A stretch of 64,000 nt of DNA. It comes from Ooceraea biroi (Eukaryota; Arthropoda; Insecta; Hymenoptera; Formicidae). Positions within the stretch are counted from its first letter, which is position 1, and each line of letters opens with the position of its first letter. Under the pieces are notes generated by a model, which had not been told where the DNA came from, did no database searches, and saw only the letters and a program-made list of their open reading frames with translations. Where the stretch lies: assembly GCF_003672135.1 (NCBI RefSeq), contig NC_039515.1:10230001-10294000 (forward strand), in the 5' to 3' direction. The translations under genes were made by a program, and so were the position numbers. Positions 45,434-57,235 of the stretch are shown here, piece after piece.

Positions 45434-45760
45434 AAAGGCGAAGCTGGAGTGACTAGTGACAAGTGTTGCCATTTGCACACATACATATACAAAAATTACA
45501 GTTGAAATGCTTTTTATAAAAATTTCGCAATATAACTCTTGTATGTATGTATAAGTACATATAAGATTTTCATACTTTTCTTTTTTATTACGCTTCTAAA
45601 GTCACTTCGTAAAGCTTCATTATATATTCCTTTATTTTATCCCGAGTCGGGATAACCGCAATTTTCTGCGTACAAATTGCGAAATTTTTATAAAGAAGCA
45701 TTTCAACTGTAATTTTTGTATGTATATGAGTGCAAATGGCAACACTGTTTCACTAGTCAC
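45434..45760. repeat. Foldback with CACTAGTCACTCC ends
   Basis: CTGGAGTGACTAGTG at the left and CACTAGTCACTCCAG at the right are inverted, and pairing continues inward through ATTACAGTTGAAATGCTTTT. The ends match the terminus at 39271-39300, which suggests a non-autonomous relative of the CACTA element. Confidence 0.75.
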
Positions 45761-46094
45761 TCCAGGATCCCCTTAAGCGGCTAAATAGCAATAAAAGGTG
45801 ATTGGTTCTTATCATTGGATCCAACCAATTACGTTCTAGTGCTACTTAGAGAAAAGTTATCGCCAAATTAAAAAATGATAATTATGTTTTATAATTTCTA
45901 ATTACAGAAAAGCAGGATTGCAAAAATCGGTGTACATATATACATATATGTATATATATTTGTATTAAATTAAATTTTTTAATTATTTCATTTGGAAAAG
46001 GACTGTTTTACTATTCACTAAACATGTTAGTGATTGTTAGTTGGTGCAACTAACTAACTAATACAAAAGAATATAAAAACAAATAAGGTAAATA

Positions 46095-46320
46095 TGCTGT
46101 TTAGGGGACCCACCTACGATGACGTTGACCTTGACACATGTTGTCAAGGTCACTCTTCTGAGTGACCTTCAGAAGGTTTTAGCCGTCGCTCGTTGTTTAT
46201 TAAAAAGTTAATAACAAAAGAAGTTTGATGATTTCGCACGAATTTTCAGCTGTCTACGCGAAGCAAGGACTTGAGTTTGACATATATTACAAAGGTCACC
46301 TTCCCGAATAACCCGTACTA
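46095..46320 (+). repeat. Fragment of the 15755-16565 arm
   Basis: TTGTCAAGGTCAC, CTGAGTGACCTTCA and TTACAAAGGTCACCTTCCC match the left arm of the element at 15755-19165 in the same order and orientation. Confidence 0.8.
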
Positions 46321-46329
46321 GGTTTCACC

Positions 46330-46495
46330 CGTCGCTCGACCGATCAACGGGTCGATCAACGGGACCGATCAACGGACCGATCAACGGGTCGATCAACCGA
46401 CCGACCGTCGAACGACCGATCGACGGACCGATCGACGGACGAACGGGGGCGATCAACGAACCGATCAACGGGTCGATCAACGAACCGATCGTAAC
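46330..46495 (+). repeat. Short tandem repeat GATCAACGGGTC-type
   Basis: Imperfect 8-12 bp units (CGATCAACGGRYC) fill the stretch just before the integrase. The translated LIGPLIG-type frames here are artefacts of the repeat. Confidence 0.85.
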
Positions 46496-46549
46496 GGTAA
46501 ATCGAATCCGTACTGAGGAGACAAGACCGGTCCGTCGAATCGCGCCACG

Positions 46550-47498
46550 ATGAGAGTCAAGGCGCGCGGCAACGTCAGTTCGGAGAGGTTGCAACTGGTG
46601 CGCGAGTTACACGCGCCAGCGCGAAGAAACTTTCCTCGTCGTCGCGTGATCGTGCGCGGATACGACGACCTGTGGCAGGCGGATCTGGTCGACGTGCAAT
46701 CCTACGCGCGGCAGAACAGGTTACCGCTATATACTGACGATCATCGACGCGCTAAGCAAGTACGCGTGGGCGGTACCTCTCAAGCGTAAGTCCGGAAGCG
46801 AGGTGGCCGAGATGCTCGCTCGGATATTCCGCGACGACCGCAGGTGTTCGCGGAACCTGCAAACCGACGAGGGCAAGGAATTCTACAACGCGCAGGTACG
46901 AGAACTAGCACGTAAGCGCGGTATAAATCACTATTCCACGCACTCGGTAATGAAGGCCTCGATAGTGGAACGCTTCAATCGTACGCTGAAGAATGAAATG
47001 TGGAAGGTGTTTACGCTCAATGGATCGTACGAGTGGACAGACGCGTTATCGCGCCTCGTGCGAAAGTACAACGCTCGCCGGCACCGCACTATCGCCATGC
47101 GGCCAGTTGACGTCACGCCCGCCACAGCTGCTCAACTGCTGTCCACTGTTTACAAGCGCGTGAAGATCGCCGCGCCAGCGAAATTCCGCGCGGGTGATAC
47201 GGTGCGCGTGAGCAAGCATAAAACCATCTTCGCGAAGGGCTATACACCGAATTGGACCACGGAGGTATTCACGGTAACGAAGGTGCAACGGACCAATCCC
47301 GCGACGTACCTGTTGCAAGACTATCGCGGTAATCCGATCTCCGGTGGCTTCTACGAGCACGAGTTACTCAGAGCACGGCATCCGGACGTTTATCTCGTGG
47401 AAAAGGTGCTGCGGCGAAGAGGAAACGATGTGTACGTCAAGTGGCTCGGAATGGACGCGTCGCACAATTCTTGGATCAGTAGGGACAATGTGCTGTGA
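46550..47498 (+). pseudogene. Polinton-type integrase with chromodomain, one frameshift
   Basis: This is a retroviral-type (rve) integrase. The first Asp is in WQADLVDVQSY, the second in LQTDEGKEFYN and the Glu in ASIVERFNRTLKNEMW. After the core come PAKFRAGDTVRVSKHKT and GFYEHELLRA, then a chromodomain-like end (YLVEKVLRRRGNDVYVKWLG, NSWISRDNVL). The ATG at 46550 is used because the upstream sequence is a tandem repeat. A one-base loss near 46720 shifts the frame between the first and second parts. It is convergent with the polymerase gene, with only about 160 bases between their ends. Composition is GC-rich, unlike the surroundings. Confidence 0.8.
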
Positions 47499-47657
47499 TC
47501 GTACGCGTGTATCTTTTATTACATATATATATATATGGTTATATATACTTTATAAGGAAAGTTATAAGAACATGTAATACTGTGTATTATGTTTAATACG
47601 ATGAATGAATACAGTATCATACACACGATGTGTTCTTTCGCTTTCCCCTCGTGTATG

Positions 47658-50600
47658 TCACTGTGGAATGGCGTAATGCCCCCACGGGAGGGTGCTGGTG
47701 CGGTCGGGTACGATGTACCACTTGTCGTCGTGCGGGCTGAGGGCGAGCTTCGTCTCCGCTATGGTGTAGACCCGATGGAGCTTCGACTGAATGCGCGACT
47801 GTTGGCGGGTCATCTCCACTGATTCGCTCAAACAGCGCGCGTAGTCGTCGAACGTTATCGTTCGCCCCACGACGCTCCTGCACACATCCTTGATCTTCTT
47901 CGTATCCTTCTTTCCGCACACCCTCAGCGCGTACATCTTCGCCCTCAGCCCGATGAATTCGGTCATGACGACGCCGTTGTTCTCGTCCTTCATGAGCCCC
48001 GGTACCTTCTTGTTCCACTGTGGCATGTTGTACGCGTTGTCCGCCGGATAGTTGCTCGTGTCGAAGCGCACGATGTCGCGCCTCATGTCCGCGTACGCGT
48101 CCTCGCACTCGATGCGGTATATCAGACTGTCCGTGTCCGTGTACATGATCCGACACTTGTCACCGTACAGCGGGGCCATGTAGTCGTAGTGGAACTCGTA
48201 GAGGCGCGTCTTCGAGATGTCCAGAATGCACATGCCCACGTATATCGGCCGGTTGAACGTGGCCTTCAGTCTACGTAGCTCCACGGCGAGATTCTCCCCG
48301 AAAACGGATCGGCTGTGGAAGTTAGGACGCGAGATAAGAGCCTCGGCACCGTATCTCCCCTCCCAGCGCGTCACGAGTTTCACGTCGACGCGATTGCGAA
48401 CGTTCTCCATCGTCTTACCGAAGACGGCGTTGTTCATAAGCTTGTACAGGTTCTTCTCGAAATCGTTCGTCGCGCGTGTCCTAAACGCCGTGTTCAGCTC
48501 GATGTAGTCCCGGAGCCACGCGGACTGCGCGAACTCCAGCGTGCGGTGAATCCTCGCGACGCGAAGCCCGCGGCGCGTGCACTGCTGCAAGGTGCGATAG
48601 TGTATCACGTACCGCTGCTTATCGCACAGAGTCGCGAGGAGCTTTTCCTGCCGCTTGTCGGGCGGTGCCTCGCGCGTCGGACAGAACGGTAGGTCCGCGT
48701 GCGCGTCGTGTAGATGTCGCGGATACTCCAGGTCGACCTCGAGGATGTACCCTGTAGGCGAGTCCGAGGGGATCGCGTGCACGTTGAATGTCGAGACGTC
48801 CTCGACCCAGCGAAACTCCCCACGAGGCAACGGCTGACACATGGCCCATCCGTAAAGATTATTCACGTCGTAGTATATGAGATACGACGACAGCTCGGAC
48901 GGATCGTATGACGGCACGTATCTGTTGTTGACTCGTGCGTATCTGTGCGAGCATTGACTTAGCCCACCGCGCACGCCGCGTTCTACGAACAGCCCCATAT
49001 CCACGTCCGTCAGCAGCTCGAACTCGATGCCCGTGTGCAGCAGCATCGTGTCCCACGTGTAGCCCGGTAATGTGTAGTAGTGCGCCGGGTCCAGGCTGTA
49101 GCTCCGTATGCACGTGTCGCGAAAATTCTCAAACACATCCGCCAGGAGGAGAACGTCCGTTTTTAGGTACATGTCGCTGTACTGTCCGAGGTTCTCGATA
49201 GCGAACCTATTCCACACGGTTGTCGCGTGCGCGTAGTTGTCACCTGACACCGTATCGCCGGTCAGCAAACTGTGGAAGGACTCGCGCGGCGGTAAGCGAG
49301 TCTCATGCAGTCTCTTGACGCTATCGACGTACTCATAAGGAAATACGCCTTTCCACGTGAGGAGCTGGAAATCCTTCTCGGAGAGATGCCGAAACTCCGC
49401 ACGTAGAATGCGCATGTGGCTCCGGTCGAGGTAGGACGTTAGTTTGTCGAGACTTGTGCTGAGAAACTTGTACGAGTTTATGAACCGCAGTTTCACGCAC
49501 GTTCTGGCTCCGTACCTGTCCGCGGTGTTCGCGACGTTCTTCGTGAACGCAATGTACCGCTCCTTCGTCAGCGGCAGTAACTCCACACTGCCCTCGAAGG
49601 CGTTCGCCACGTCCTCGATGATGAAGTGCGCATCGTAGCCGGAGAGATTGTGGAATATCACGGGGATAATGTGCGAGTCCTTATAGTTTAGGTTGCACGT
49701 CGAGTGCGCCGGGCCTCTATAGCGGCCGGTTAGGTGACAGTGATCGCGCACCCGGGTGTCACCCGCCGCGAACGGTTTACAGCACACGTGGCACCGCGCT
49801 GCATCGCGAAGTTCCTCGCACTGCTCCGGGGTGAGGTCCCTCATGGGCACGTTGGACGCTAGGATCGTCTTGACGCGCCGCGCCAGTTTGCCGAGCTCTC
49901 CGACGAACCACGACACGCAGTCCTTCCAGCGATGCGTTCTGTACGCGGACAACGACTCGTCGTACGCGCAACGCACGTAATATCCCACGCTGAACGCCCT
50001 GTGCCGTTGATACGCGCCAGCCGCCGCCGCATCCTTCGCCTGCTCATTCTTTTCCAACGTGCACTCGAGATCCACGTACACGACGAACGGTGCGCGCTCC
50101 TTCCTCTTGTAGTTTCGGAAGGCTAGCAGCTTATCGTCCTCGCTGGGCAGGACTATCGCGCAGTCGTTGATAGTCTCGCAGTCGATGGTGTGAGCGGACA
50201 GCCTCTCCTCGGTTGGGAAGTAGTGTAGGCACCTGCGTGAACATTATGATTCTTTTGTGATATGCTGTAGGATATTGTTTCTACGAAAACTCACTGATCG
50301 CAGATGTACTTCCGGTGCTGCTTCCTGTTGCATTGGGCGCTAACCAGGCGCGATAGATCCTTGATCCACGCGAAGTGTCCCGGCTGCTCCGCGCGGCTGT
50401 CGGGCTCGTACAGCAGGTTGACGTATTTGTTCCGCTTGTGGTCGGTTAACCGCAGCGGAACGATGGCCCCTCGCCTGTTATCGTCATCCTCGGCGAATAC
50501 GTTTATTGATATTCCGTTATTGCGCTCGAACCTGCCCATCTGGTCGAGGGTCATGGGAAAGTCTCTACCAGTCACATCTAGCACAGCAGCGTAATCGGGA

Positions 50601-51408
50601 TATTGCGCCACCCTTTCTGCATGTTTGGCGCAGGGATAAAGAGCGGCGACCACCGCCCGCACGAAGCACGCGTTGTCCGTTGATCTCACGTTGACCACAG
50701 CATGTTTCACTTGGATCGCGCGCGGTATATCGTTGACACCATGGGGGGGGGGGCACGCATGGGGTTGTACCTGTTCACGTTTACCGTTAGGTTTAGTATC
50801 TTGGACAACGCCCACCCACTGTCCCGCTCTTGGAATTCGTCGAGAGGCGCCAGAGTGATCTCCATCACGCGCTTGTCGTACCACTCGCGAAGGTCGGAGG
50901 TGGGTAACAGTCCGTGGTTTCGCGTGGCGATCGTCTTCACCGCCGTCTTCTCGCTCGCTACAAACTCGGCGTTGAACGCAGTGTTCACCTTCACACCGTT
51001 AAGCGTAGCGAGGCTACCGCGCACGCGCTCGATCACCACGTTCCTGGCATCCTCGAGAAATCGACGTGGCTCGATGTATCCACCGTTGACCACCGCACCG
51101 GTGAGCACGCGGTTCCTGAACGCCGTTTCGACCTCCGTCCAGGAGAGTCCACTCTGCTCGCCGAGTCCCGCATCCACGTACTCGAATCGTCGTCTCAAAC
51201 GGTTCCTCACACCCTCCAGGCGCGCGATCCTCGCGACCGCGGCGAACCTCCGCCCGGTTACCGATCGTGAGCTTCCTCCCCCGCGCGCGCACTCTTCCCG
51301 CAATGTTCGCAGGTACTCGTCGCACTTAAGTTCCCACTCGAAGTACGCACATAGCGTCTCGACGCGCCCGGCGAGCTCGGTGAGCTCGCGCTCGTCCATC
51401 GTACTCAC
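47658..51408 (-). CDS. Protein-primed family B DNA polymerase (Polinton/adintovirus-like)
   Basis: Two exons on the minus strand: from the ATG at 51408 to 50295, a 62-base GT-AG intron (50233-50294), then 50232 to 47658. The intron joins KYICD to a Cys-rich CLHYFP segment in frame. A G-run at about 50743-50753 causes a frameshift inside exon 1; this may be an assembly error. Exonuclease motifs are VDLECTL, NLSGYDAHFI and YLKTDVLLLAD. Polymerase motifs are DVNNLYGWAM, KLMNNAVFGKTMENV and YTDTDSL. The N terminus has VNVRSTDNACF and GHFAWIKDLSRLV. Apart from the G-run it is intact over about 1,200 codons. Such polymerases copy linear DNA from a protein primer in Polintons and adintoviruses. No capsid, ATPase or protease gene is seen nearby. 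Confidence 0.85.
50233..50294 (-). other. 62-base intron in the DNA polymerase gene
   Basis: The donor GTGAGT and the acceptor ending CGCAG lie on the minus strand. Removing it restores a Cys-x-x-Cys-like zinc-binding segment without breaking the frame. Confidence 0.75.
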
Positions 51409-51741
51409 GGTTCAAGTAGACTTTGTCTTACAATTCGCTGCACTTGCATGTCACCCGATAACACAGTTTGCAATGTCCTACTATATATATTTTTTTTTAT
51501 TCTTATTAAAGGTAATGATTCCCTTCTCTGGATACATGAGTTTGCGTCTATTTACATGCCTTCCTATATTTATTTCATTGTATGCCTTTAATTATCTTGT
51601 TTCTTTTTTCTTCCATCTTTCTCCCTCCTTCCTTCTGTTACATAACTCCAACATCCATTCTATTCCTTCTTCCTCTTCTGCCATTATCGATTCTTCGGTC
51701 TTAGTTGTTCTGAATTCTGTGCATTCCTTCAGTATGTGTTG

Positions 51742-53923
51742 CTAAGTTTCTTCTTTCTCTCCGCATAATCTGTACGTTTTCCTGCTTTCTTCCTCCCAGT
51801 ATCTATTTCCTTTCCATTTATTTCCGCACCTAAACCTTGCTATGGTTTTTATCTTCCTGCCTTTTCCCTTCTGGTCTAAGTATCTTGCTCTTCCTTCCGT
51901 CTTCCATCTTTTGTATTCCTTTATTGATTTTGATTCTTCCACCTTCCTCCTTCTTTCCTCCAGTTTCCTTTCCCTGTAGATATTCATCCATTCTTCCACC
52001 GTGTTTGTTCCTAAATCCTCTCTTGCCTCTCTTGTCCATTAACTTGTTCCGCCTTCTTCATAGAACATCTTCATCCTTCTGCCCCATTGTGTTTTCTCCC
52101 ATTCTGTATTGTTGATCTCTCTCCTGCACTCCTTTAATATCTCATTTTCTGTTTCTCTCTTCATCTTTTCTTGGTACTTTAATACTCTTCCTCCTGCTTC
52201 TATACTGATTTGTTCTGTTTTTGTTTCTTCTCTCACTATATAGCCTGGTGTACATCTATCTAGTCCTAGCGTCCATCTTATATATCTTTCTTGTAGTGTT
52301 TCCATTTCCTTCCATTCTCTCCTACCCATATTTCCACTCCATATAACAGTATGCTTTTGACCATGATATTGAACATTAACATTCTTCTGCCGTAATCTCC
52401 TCCAAATTTCCTTTCTCCTATTACCCATATCTGCGCCATGGCTGCTGCTACTCTTTTCACTACATCTTTTATGTGCGCCTCGTCCGTGTTGCATTTGTTA
52501 AATGTAAATTCCAGGTCTTTAAATTCTTTGACCTCTTCTATTATTTCGCTCTTCCATCTCCATCTTCTTTCTTGTTTTACTTTTTCTTTCTTACAAATAA
52601 CCAACATTTTCGATTTGTCTGCATTCAGTATTAATTCTTTTTCTTCCAGATATCTCTCCAGGCTCTTCATCATTTTCTTCATTTCTTTTTCCGTTTCCGC
52701 CATCATTGCTAGATCATCTGCATACGTTAAACTGTGTATTCTCTTTCTTCCTATTTTAATCCCTCCGTTCTATCTTTTCTTTAAGAAATCTTCAACGTTT
52801 GCGATGAATATTATGAAGAGAAGTGGGCTGAGTGGGCACCCTTGCCTCAATTCTCTCTCTGTCCTGAAACTGCTTGTACACTTGTCCCCCATGATTACTC
52901 TACTAATTGTCTCTTCATAGATATCTTTTATTCTGTCAATTAATCTTTTGTTGATGCCATATTCTTCTAGTACCTTCCATAGTTTCTTTCTGTTCACCTT
53001 ATCGAAAGCCGCTTTTAGGTCTGCAAAGAATACGTACAGCTTCCCTCTTTCTTTCGATATCACTTTTTCTGCCGCTGTTTTTAGTGCGAATATGTTGTCT
53101 ATACTACTTCTCCCCTTTCTAAATCCCGCTTGCGTTTCTGGAAGAATCCATAGTCTTTCTGCTTCCTTCCTTAACTTATCTTCTAGTATCATCGCATAAA
53201 TTTTGTATGCCGTATCCAAAAGTGTAATTCCTCTGTAATTTTTAACTTCTTTCCTGTCTCCTTTCTTATGGATTTGATATATTAAGCCTGTTTTCCACCC
53301 TCTTGGTATTTTCTTTCCATTCCATATCTTCCCTAGAATTCTTCTTAATTTTTCTTTTGTTTCTCTGTCTGCATTTAGCGATACTTCGTTTTTGAGTCCA
53401 TCTTCTTCCGTTGCTTTCTTTTTCTTGAGCCTTTTTATCGCAGTTTCTAATTCTTCTTCTGTGATTCCTCCTCGTTCCTCCACTGCCTCTTCCTCTCTAC
53501 ACAATTTTTCCCGTATATCCTTTTCTTCCTGCTCGTCTTCTGTATCGGTTATTTCTTTTCCTTCCAGTAATTCCATAAAATGTCTTTTCCATTGTAATTC
53601 TCCTATGCTGTTGTCCAGTTTTTATCGTTGACCTTTTTCCTTCCTTATGTATCTCCATATCTCTGTCTCGTTGCTTATTTCTGCTAATCTTTTCTGTTCT
53701 CTTTCTCTGTCCTCTTTTCGCTTTCTTTCACAGAGTTTGTTGTGCCTTTGTTTTTTTCTATATATTCTCTTCTTTCTATCGTTCCTTTTTTCATTTGTCT
53801 TAAAGATCGATTTAGTTTCGTTTTACTGTTTCTACATTTCTTGTCCCACCAAGTTTTCTGTCCTATTCCTTTCGCTTTTCTCTTGATTGTCTTTTTGTTT
53901 ATCGCCTTTTTGATTTCTTCCAC
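51742..53923 (-). pseudogene. LINE reverse transcriptase and 3' region
   Basis: From 53923 the linker (KGIGQKTWWDKKCRNSKTKL) leads to RT motifs LKKKKATEEDGLKNE, YQIHKKGDRKEVKNYRGITL, GFRKGRSSIDNIFAL, VFFADLKAAFDKVNR (catalytic Asp) and RQGCPLSPLLF. A TAG at about 52770 interrupts the frame just before the YADD box (HSLTYADDLAMM), which stays in the same frame. ILNADKSKMLVICKKEK follows. A frameshift near 52490 leads to RYIRWTLGLDRCTPGYIVRE, and a last part near 51760 has a CGEKEET segment, probably a zinc knuckle. It is recognisable but broken in at least three places. Confidence 0.82.
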
Positions 53924-53984
53924 TAGTTCTTCCCATTCTTCCTGTGCTCCTTCTTTTTCTGTCTTTCTTCTCTTAAGATTTTCC

Positions 53985-54740
53985 TTATATATTTTTATTC
54001 CTTCTTCTGACCAATCTTCTATCTCTATTTCCCTCTCTTCTTATCTCCTCTATTTTCGCCTTCATTTCTACCACCAGTGGTTGGTGATCTGCCTCCGTCC
54101 TCTCTCCTATTTTGAAGCTCTTAATTTCTTCCCATGTTTCCGCATTGCAGATTGCATAGTCTATTACTGATTTTCCCATTGTCCCTGTAAACGTCCACTT
54201 TCCTTGTTCATCCTCTTCCTTGTTTCCGTTTAGTATACTAAGTCCCATCTTTTCTATTTTCTCTATCAAATCCATTCCTTGTCTGTTTATTGTCTTATCC
54301 TTCGAAGTCCTTTTACTTTCTTCTTCCCCATTCCATACTATTTCTCCTTTCTGTGCCGTTCTCGCGTTGAAATCTCCTCCAATTATCATTTTCTTCTCTC
54401 TTTCATTTTCAATTTTTTCTTCTAGTTCTTCTAATGTCCTCTTTTTCCCTTCTCTGTTGTAAATTGAAATAATTCTCCATATTTCTCCCTTAATCTTTAC
54501 TTTGTAGCTTATTATTCCTCTTGTTTCTTTTTGTACGTCTTTCATCCTGATATTTTTCTTCACTCCTACTATCATACCTCCACTTCCTCTTCCTTTCTTC
54601 TTATCCCTTGTTGCATATTGGATTTCCCATTTAAATTCTTTGGGCATCCATGCTTCCATTTTCTTCCACCCTTTCTCTTCTATCCACGTTTCGGTTAGAT
54701 TGACTATCTCAAATTTTCGTACATACTCCTAGAAATCTTT
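53985..54740 (-). pseudogene. LINE APE-type endonuclease domain
   Basis: The endonuclease nicks target DNA. Before the ATG at 54659 the frame already reads NLTETWIEEKGWKK. Then MIVGVKKNIRM, ISIYNREGKKRTLEELEEKI, KMIIGGDFNARTAQKG (GDFNA motif), GKSVIDYAICNAETWE and TEADHQPLVVEM (DHxP motif). These are the expected APE motifs in order. The join to the RT part crosses a frame change near 53950. Confidence 0.82.
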
Positions 54741-54894
54741 ATCTTTCCTTGCAATTCCTGCTGTGTTCGAAAATATTACCTTGATCTCTTTTGTGTTTTC
54801 GGCGTCATCCTTTTTTTGTTTATTCCTTGTGTATTGTCTCTTTCGTTTATTTCTGAGCCAGTTTTCGTCGCCTTTGTTATTCTGTCTCGTTATT

Positions 54895-55902
54895 TTATCC
54901 GTTCCGTGTTTCTCCCGCCTTGGTCTGTGTCGGTCTTTGTTTGTACCGAAAATTTATCTCCTTCATTCCTTCTTCTTCCTCCCATATGAAAGTTTTTCCG
55001 TTGGCTATAAGTTTCTTGTATCCTATCTTAACTTCCTCTCCTCGTTCTCTTTTTGTTCTTACTATTCCCGTTATCTCTTTTTGTACGTCTCTTTCCTTTT
55101 TCGTTAGATCATTGTCAATGTACAGTTTCTTTCCTTTCATTTTGCTCTTCTTTATTAATATTTCCTTCTTCTGTTGCCAACTCCCTAACTTTGCTACCAG
55201 CATTCTTCTACCCTGCTCCCTTTTTATCCAGTACGCATCTTCTATGTCCGCCTCGATTTGCAATTCTTGTCTTAATGTTTGTTTTATTATCTCCTTCGGT
55301 GATCCTTCAGTCGGTATCCCCTCTCCTTTCATAATGATGTTGTTCCTTCTTTCTCTTCTCTCTCTTTCATCGTCTTTCCTTTCCAGTTGTTTCATTCTTG
55401 CTATCATCATTTCCATTTGTTCCTCTTTAGTCTCTAGTTCATTTAGTCTCTCTTCTATTATCTTCTCTTTCACCCATTCTTCTTGCCTTCTTTTCCACTC
55501 TTCCCTCATGACTTGCAATTCCGCCTTTATTTCTTTGTTTTCTTTTTTTATCTCTTCTGTGCCTTTTTTAATTGTTAGCATAATTTCCGTTATTATCCAT
55601 GTCTGTTTCTTCCTTGTCCCCTATTTTCTTTCCTTTCTGAATTTTCCGTGACTCTTCGGTTTCTTCTTCTTTCTTATGTGGTGGTGATCTATCCACAATC
55701 CTAGATTTACGGAAGATCTCGTAAAATTCTTTACCGCCTTTATCCTGTCCTCTTCGTCCTCCTCTTCTCTTTTTCTCTTGAATGAGTCAGCTATTGACCC
55801 TAGACTACCTGTCCTCTGCCTAGTAACTCTTTCTATGATGATGGATCTTTCTTTTCTTTTTGATTCCTTTTTCTTTTCTGAGCTTCCGCCTGCCTTATTC
55901 AT
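54895..55902 (-). pseudogene. LINE ORF1 (coiled-coil, RRM-like protein), two frames
   Basis: The first frame, 55902-55621, is basic (KKESKRKERSIIIERVTRQR). The second, 55581-54895, has a long Lys/Glu coiled coil (IKKENKEIKAELQVMREEWK, RMKQLERKDDERERRERR) and a nucleic-acid-binding part (RRMLVAKLGSWQQKKEILIK, KLYIDNDLTKKERDVQKEI). This layout fits the RNA chaperone ORF1 of LINEs. One stop or shift lies between the two frames. Confidence 0.7.
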
Positions 55903-56499
55903 TGATGTTCCACTGTTTCCTTCGACCCAGCCTGACTTCTCCGTTCCGATGATAACTGCTTCCTTCTATTATCGGCTGATAACTGTCACTTATCTATCTT
56001 GTTTACCTTTTGTCCGTGGTCTTGCCTTCCGCGTATTTCCCTTATGTACTACGATCTGGTCTCTCGTGTCTAGGTTAGGATCGTCAGCACGTATTTTATT
56101 CGGCAACTTTTCTCTGATGATCGCTTTCTGCGCTCTCACCAACACTGTCACCGGCGGCGCGCACTATATCCGTTGTTTAGACGCGCACCTTGGCAATTTC
56201 AGATCTCGCAATACCACTTTATCCGTAATTTCTGTCCAACCTTTTCCACAGCCGTCCGCGTATCGCAACATGCGCCAAGCTTCCTCTCAATGTCCTACTA
56301 TATGTAGAACATTGTGGTAAAATCGACTTCAATGCACAATAGTTGAGCAAAATACCCTCGTACTTTTTACTCTCCTCCTCATAATCCGTGATTGGTGAGA
56401 GTATTACGTTAGACGTCGCGTCCATACGTCATTGCACAGGACAAGCAACCGTGGACGCACTTCCCGTTTTATATATGCATCACTTACTGCGCAGTTTCG

Positions 56500-56960
56500 C
56501 ACATGTCCGTAAAATTACCGATGGTATCGCCTGACCTTGAATATGTTCGTGCAGGTCCAAGCGTATATAAAGGTAGTGCTGATGTTGCACTATGTAACAA
56601 TAGCGCTGCTGCCATTTGCGCTACTGCGCAGCTTCGGGGCGCGTTCCGAGAAAACACGATGACGTCACCTGACCTTGAACATGTTCGTGCAGGTCCAAGC
56701 GTATAGAAAAATTGGGATAATGCAACAATAGCGCTGCCACCATTTACACTAGCGCTGTACCACATGTAACAATATACGACCCCCCCCCCCTGCTGATTCA
56801 GCCCTACGAGGTGAACATGATACCCCTGCTGACTCAGCCCCCCTGCTGACTCAGCCTTCCGATGACGTCACCTGACCTTGAACATGTTCATGCAGGTCTA
56901 CGACGCCCCCCCCCCCGCTGACTCAGCCCCCCTCCCCTCATCCCCTCGTTGCCCCATGGG
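56500..56960 (+). repeat. Tandem duplication with MARE-like and CCTGACCTTGAA motifs
   Basis: CCTGACCTTGAACATGTTCGTGC and near-copies occur at about 56528, 56668 and 56870, the first two each followed by TGCAGGTCCAAGCGTATA. Four CTGAYTCAGCC copies (three preceded by TG) follow at about 56789, 56825, 56842 and 56918, between C-runs. TGCTGACTCAGC is the Maf/AP-1-type palindrome; whether it is used is unknown. No gene is seen. Confidence 0.7.
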
Positions 56961-56999
56961 TCAGAACCCGCCCTATATATCTACTGCTGTCTTTTTCAG

Positions 57000-57235
57000 A
57001 CTCGTTTCTAGTTGTTTCGTTTGTAGTTGAACTTTCAAAAGTTATTAACATTTGTTTAAATAAAAAATAGCTAACTTTGCCATTTGTTAAGATATCGCGA
57101 ATCCGTTTGCGCTGTCTTTTTCAGAATCGTTTCTAGTTGTTTGGTTTATAGTTGAAGTTTTAAAAGTTTATTAACATTTGTTTAAATAAAACATTGCTAA
57201 CTTTGCCATTTGTTAGATATCTCGGTTCAACTACA
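57000..57235 (-). repeat. ~125 bp tandem array, copy 3
   Basis: Two units in inverted orientation relative to copies 1 and 2 (TAACTTTGCCATTTGTTA marker). Confidence 0.85.

Larger units (their letters stand above)
51483..55930 (-). mobile_element. Non-LTR retrotransposon (LINE 1 of the window)
   Basis: On the minus strand a coiled-coil ORF1, an APE-type endonuclease, reverse transcriptase and a Cys-rich 3' part follow in LINE order. The 3' end is marked by an A-rich AATAAGAATAAAAAAAAA tail near 51485, next to the polymerase gene. Several stops and frameshifts are present. The 5' end is not certain; 55930-56330 has no supported gene and may be its leader. Coding strand is very rich in Lys/Glu codons. 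Confidence 0.85.

Noticed and set aside
46325..46594. Protein with LIGPLIG repeats
   Set aside because: It is a translation of the GATCAACGG tandem repeat on the antisense strand.
47617..48156. 179-residue Arg/His-rich minus-strand frame
   Set aside because: It is an alternative frame of the polymerase C-terminal region.
50702..51745. 347-residue plus-strand frame
   Set aside because: It is antisense to the conserved N-terminal part of the DNA polymerase and continues into LINE 3' sequence.
53742..55651. Long plus-strand Ser/Phe/Leu-rich frames resembling membrane proteins
   Set aside because: They are antisense shadows of the Lys/Glu-rich LINE coding strand.
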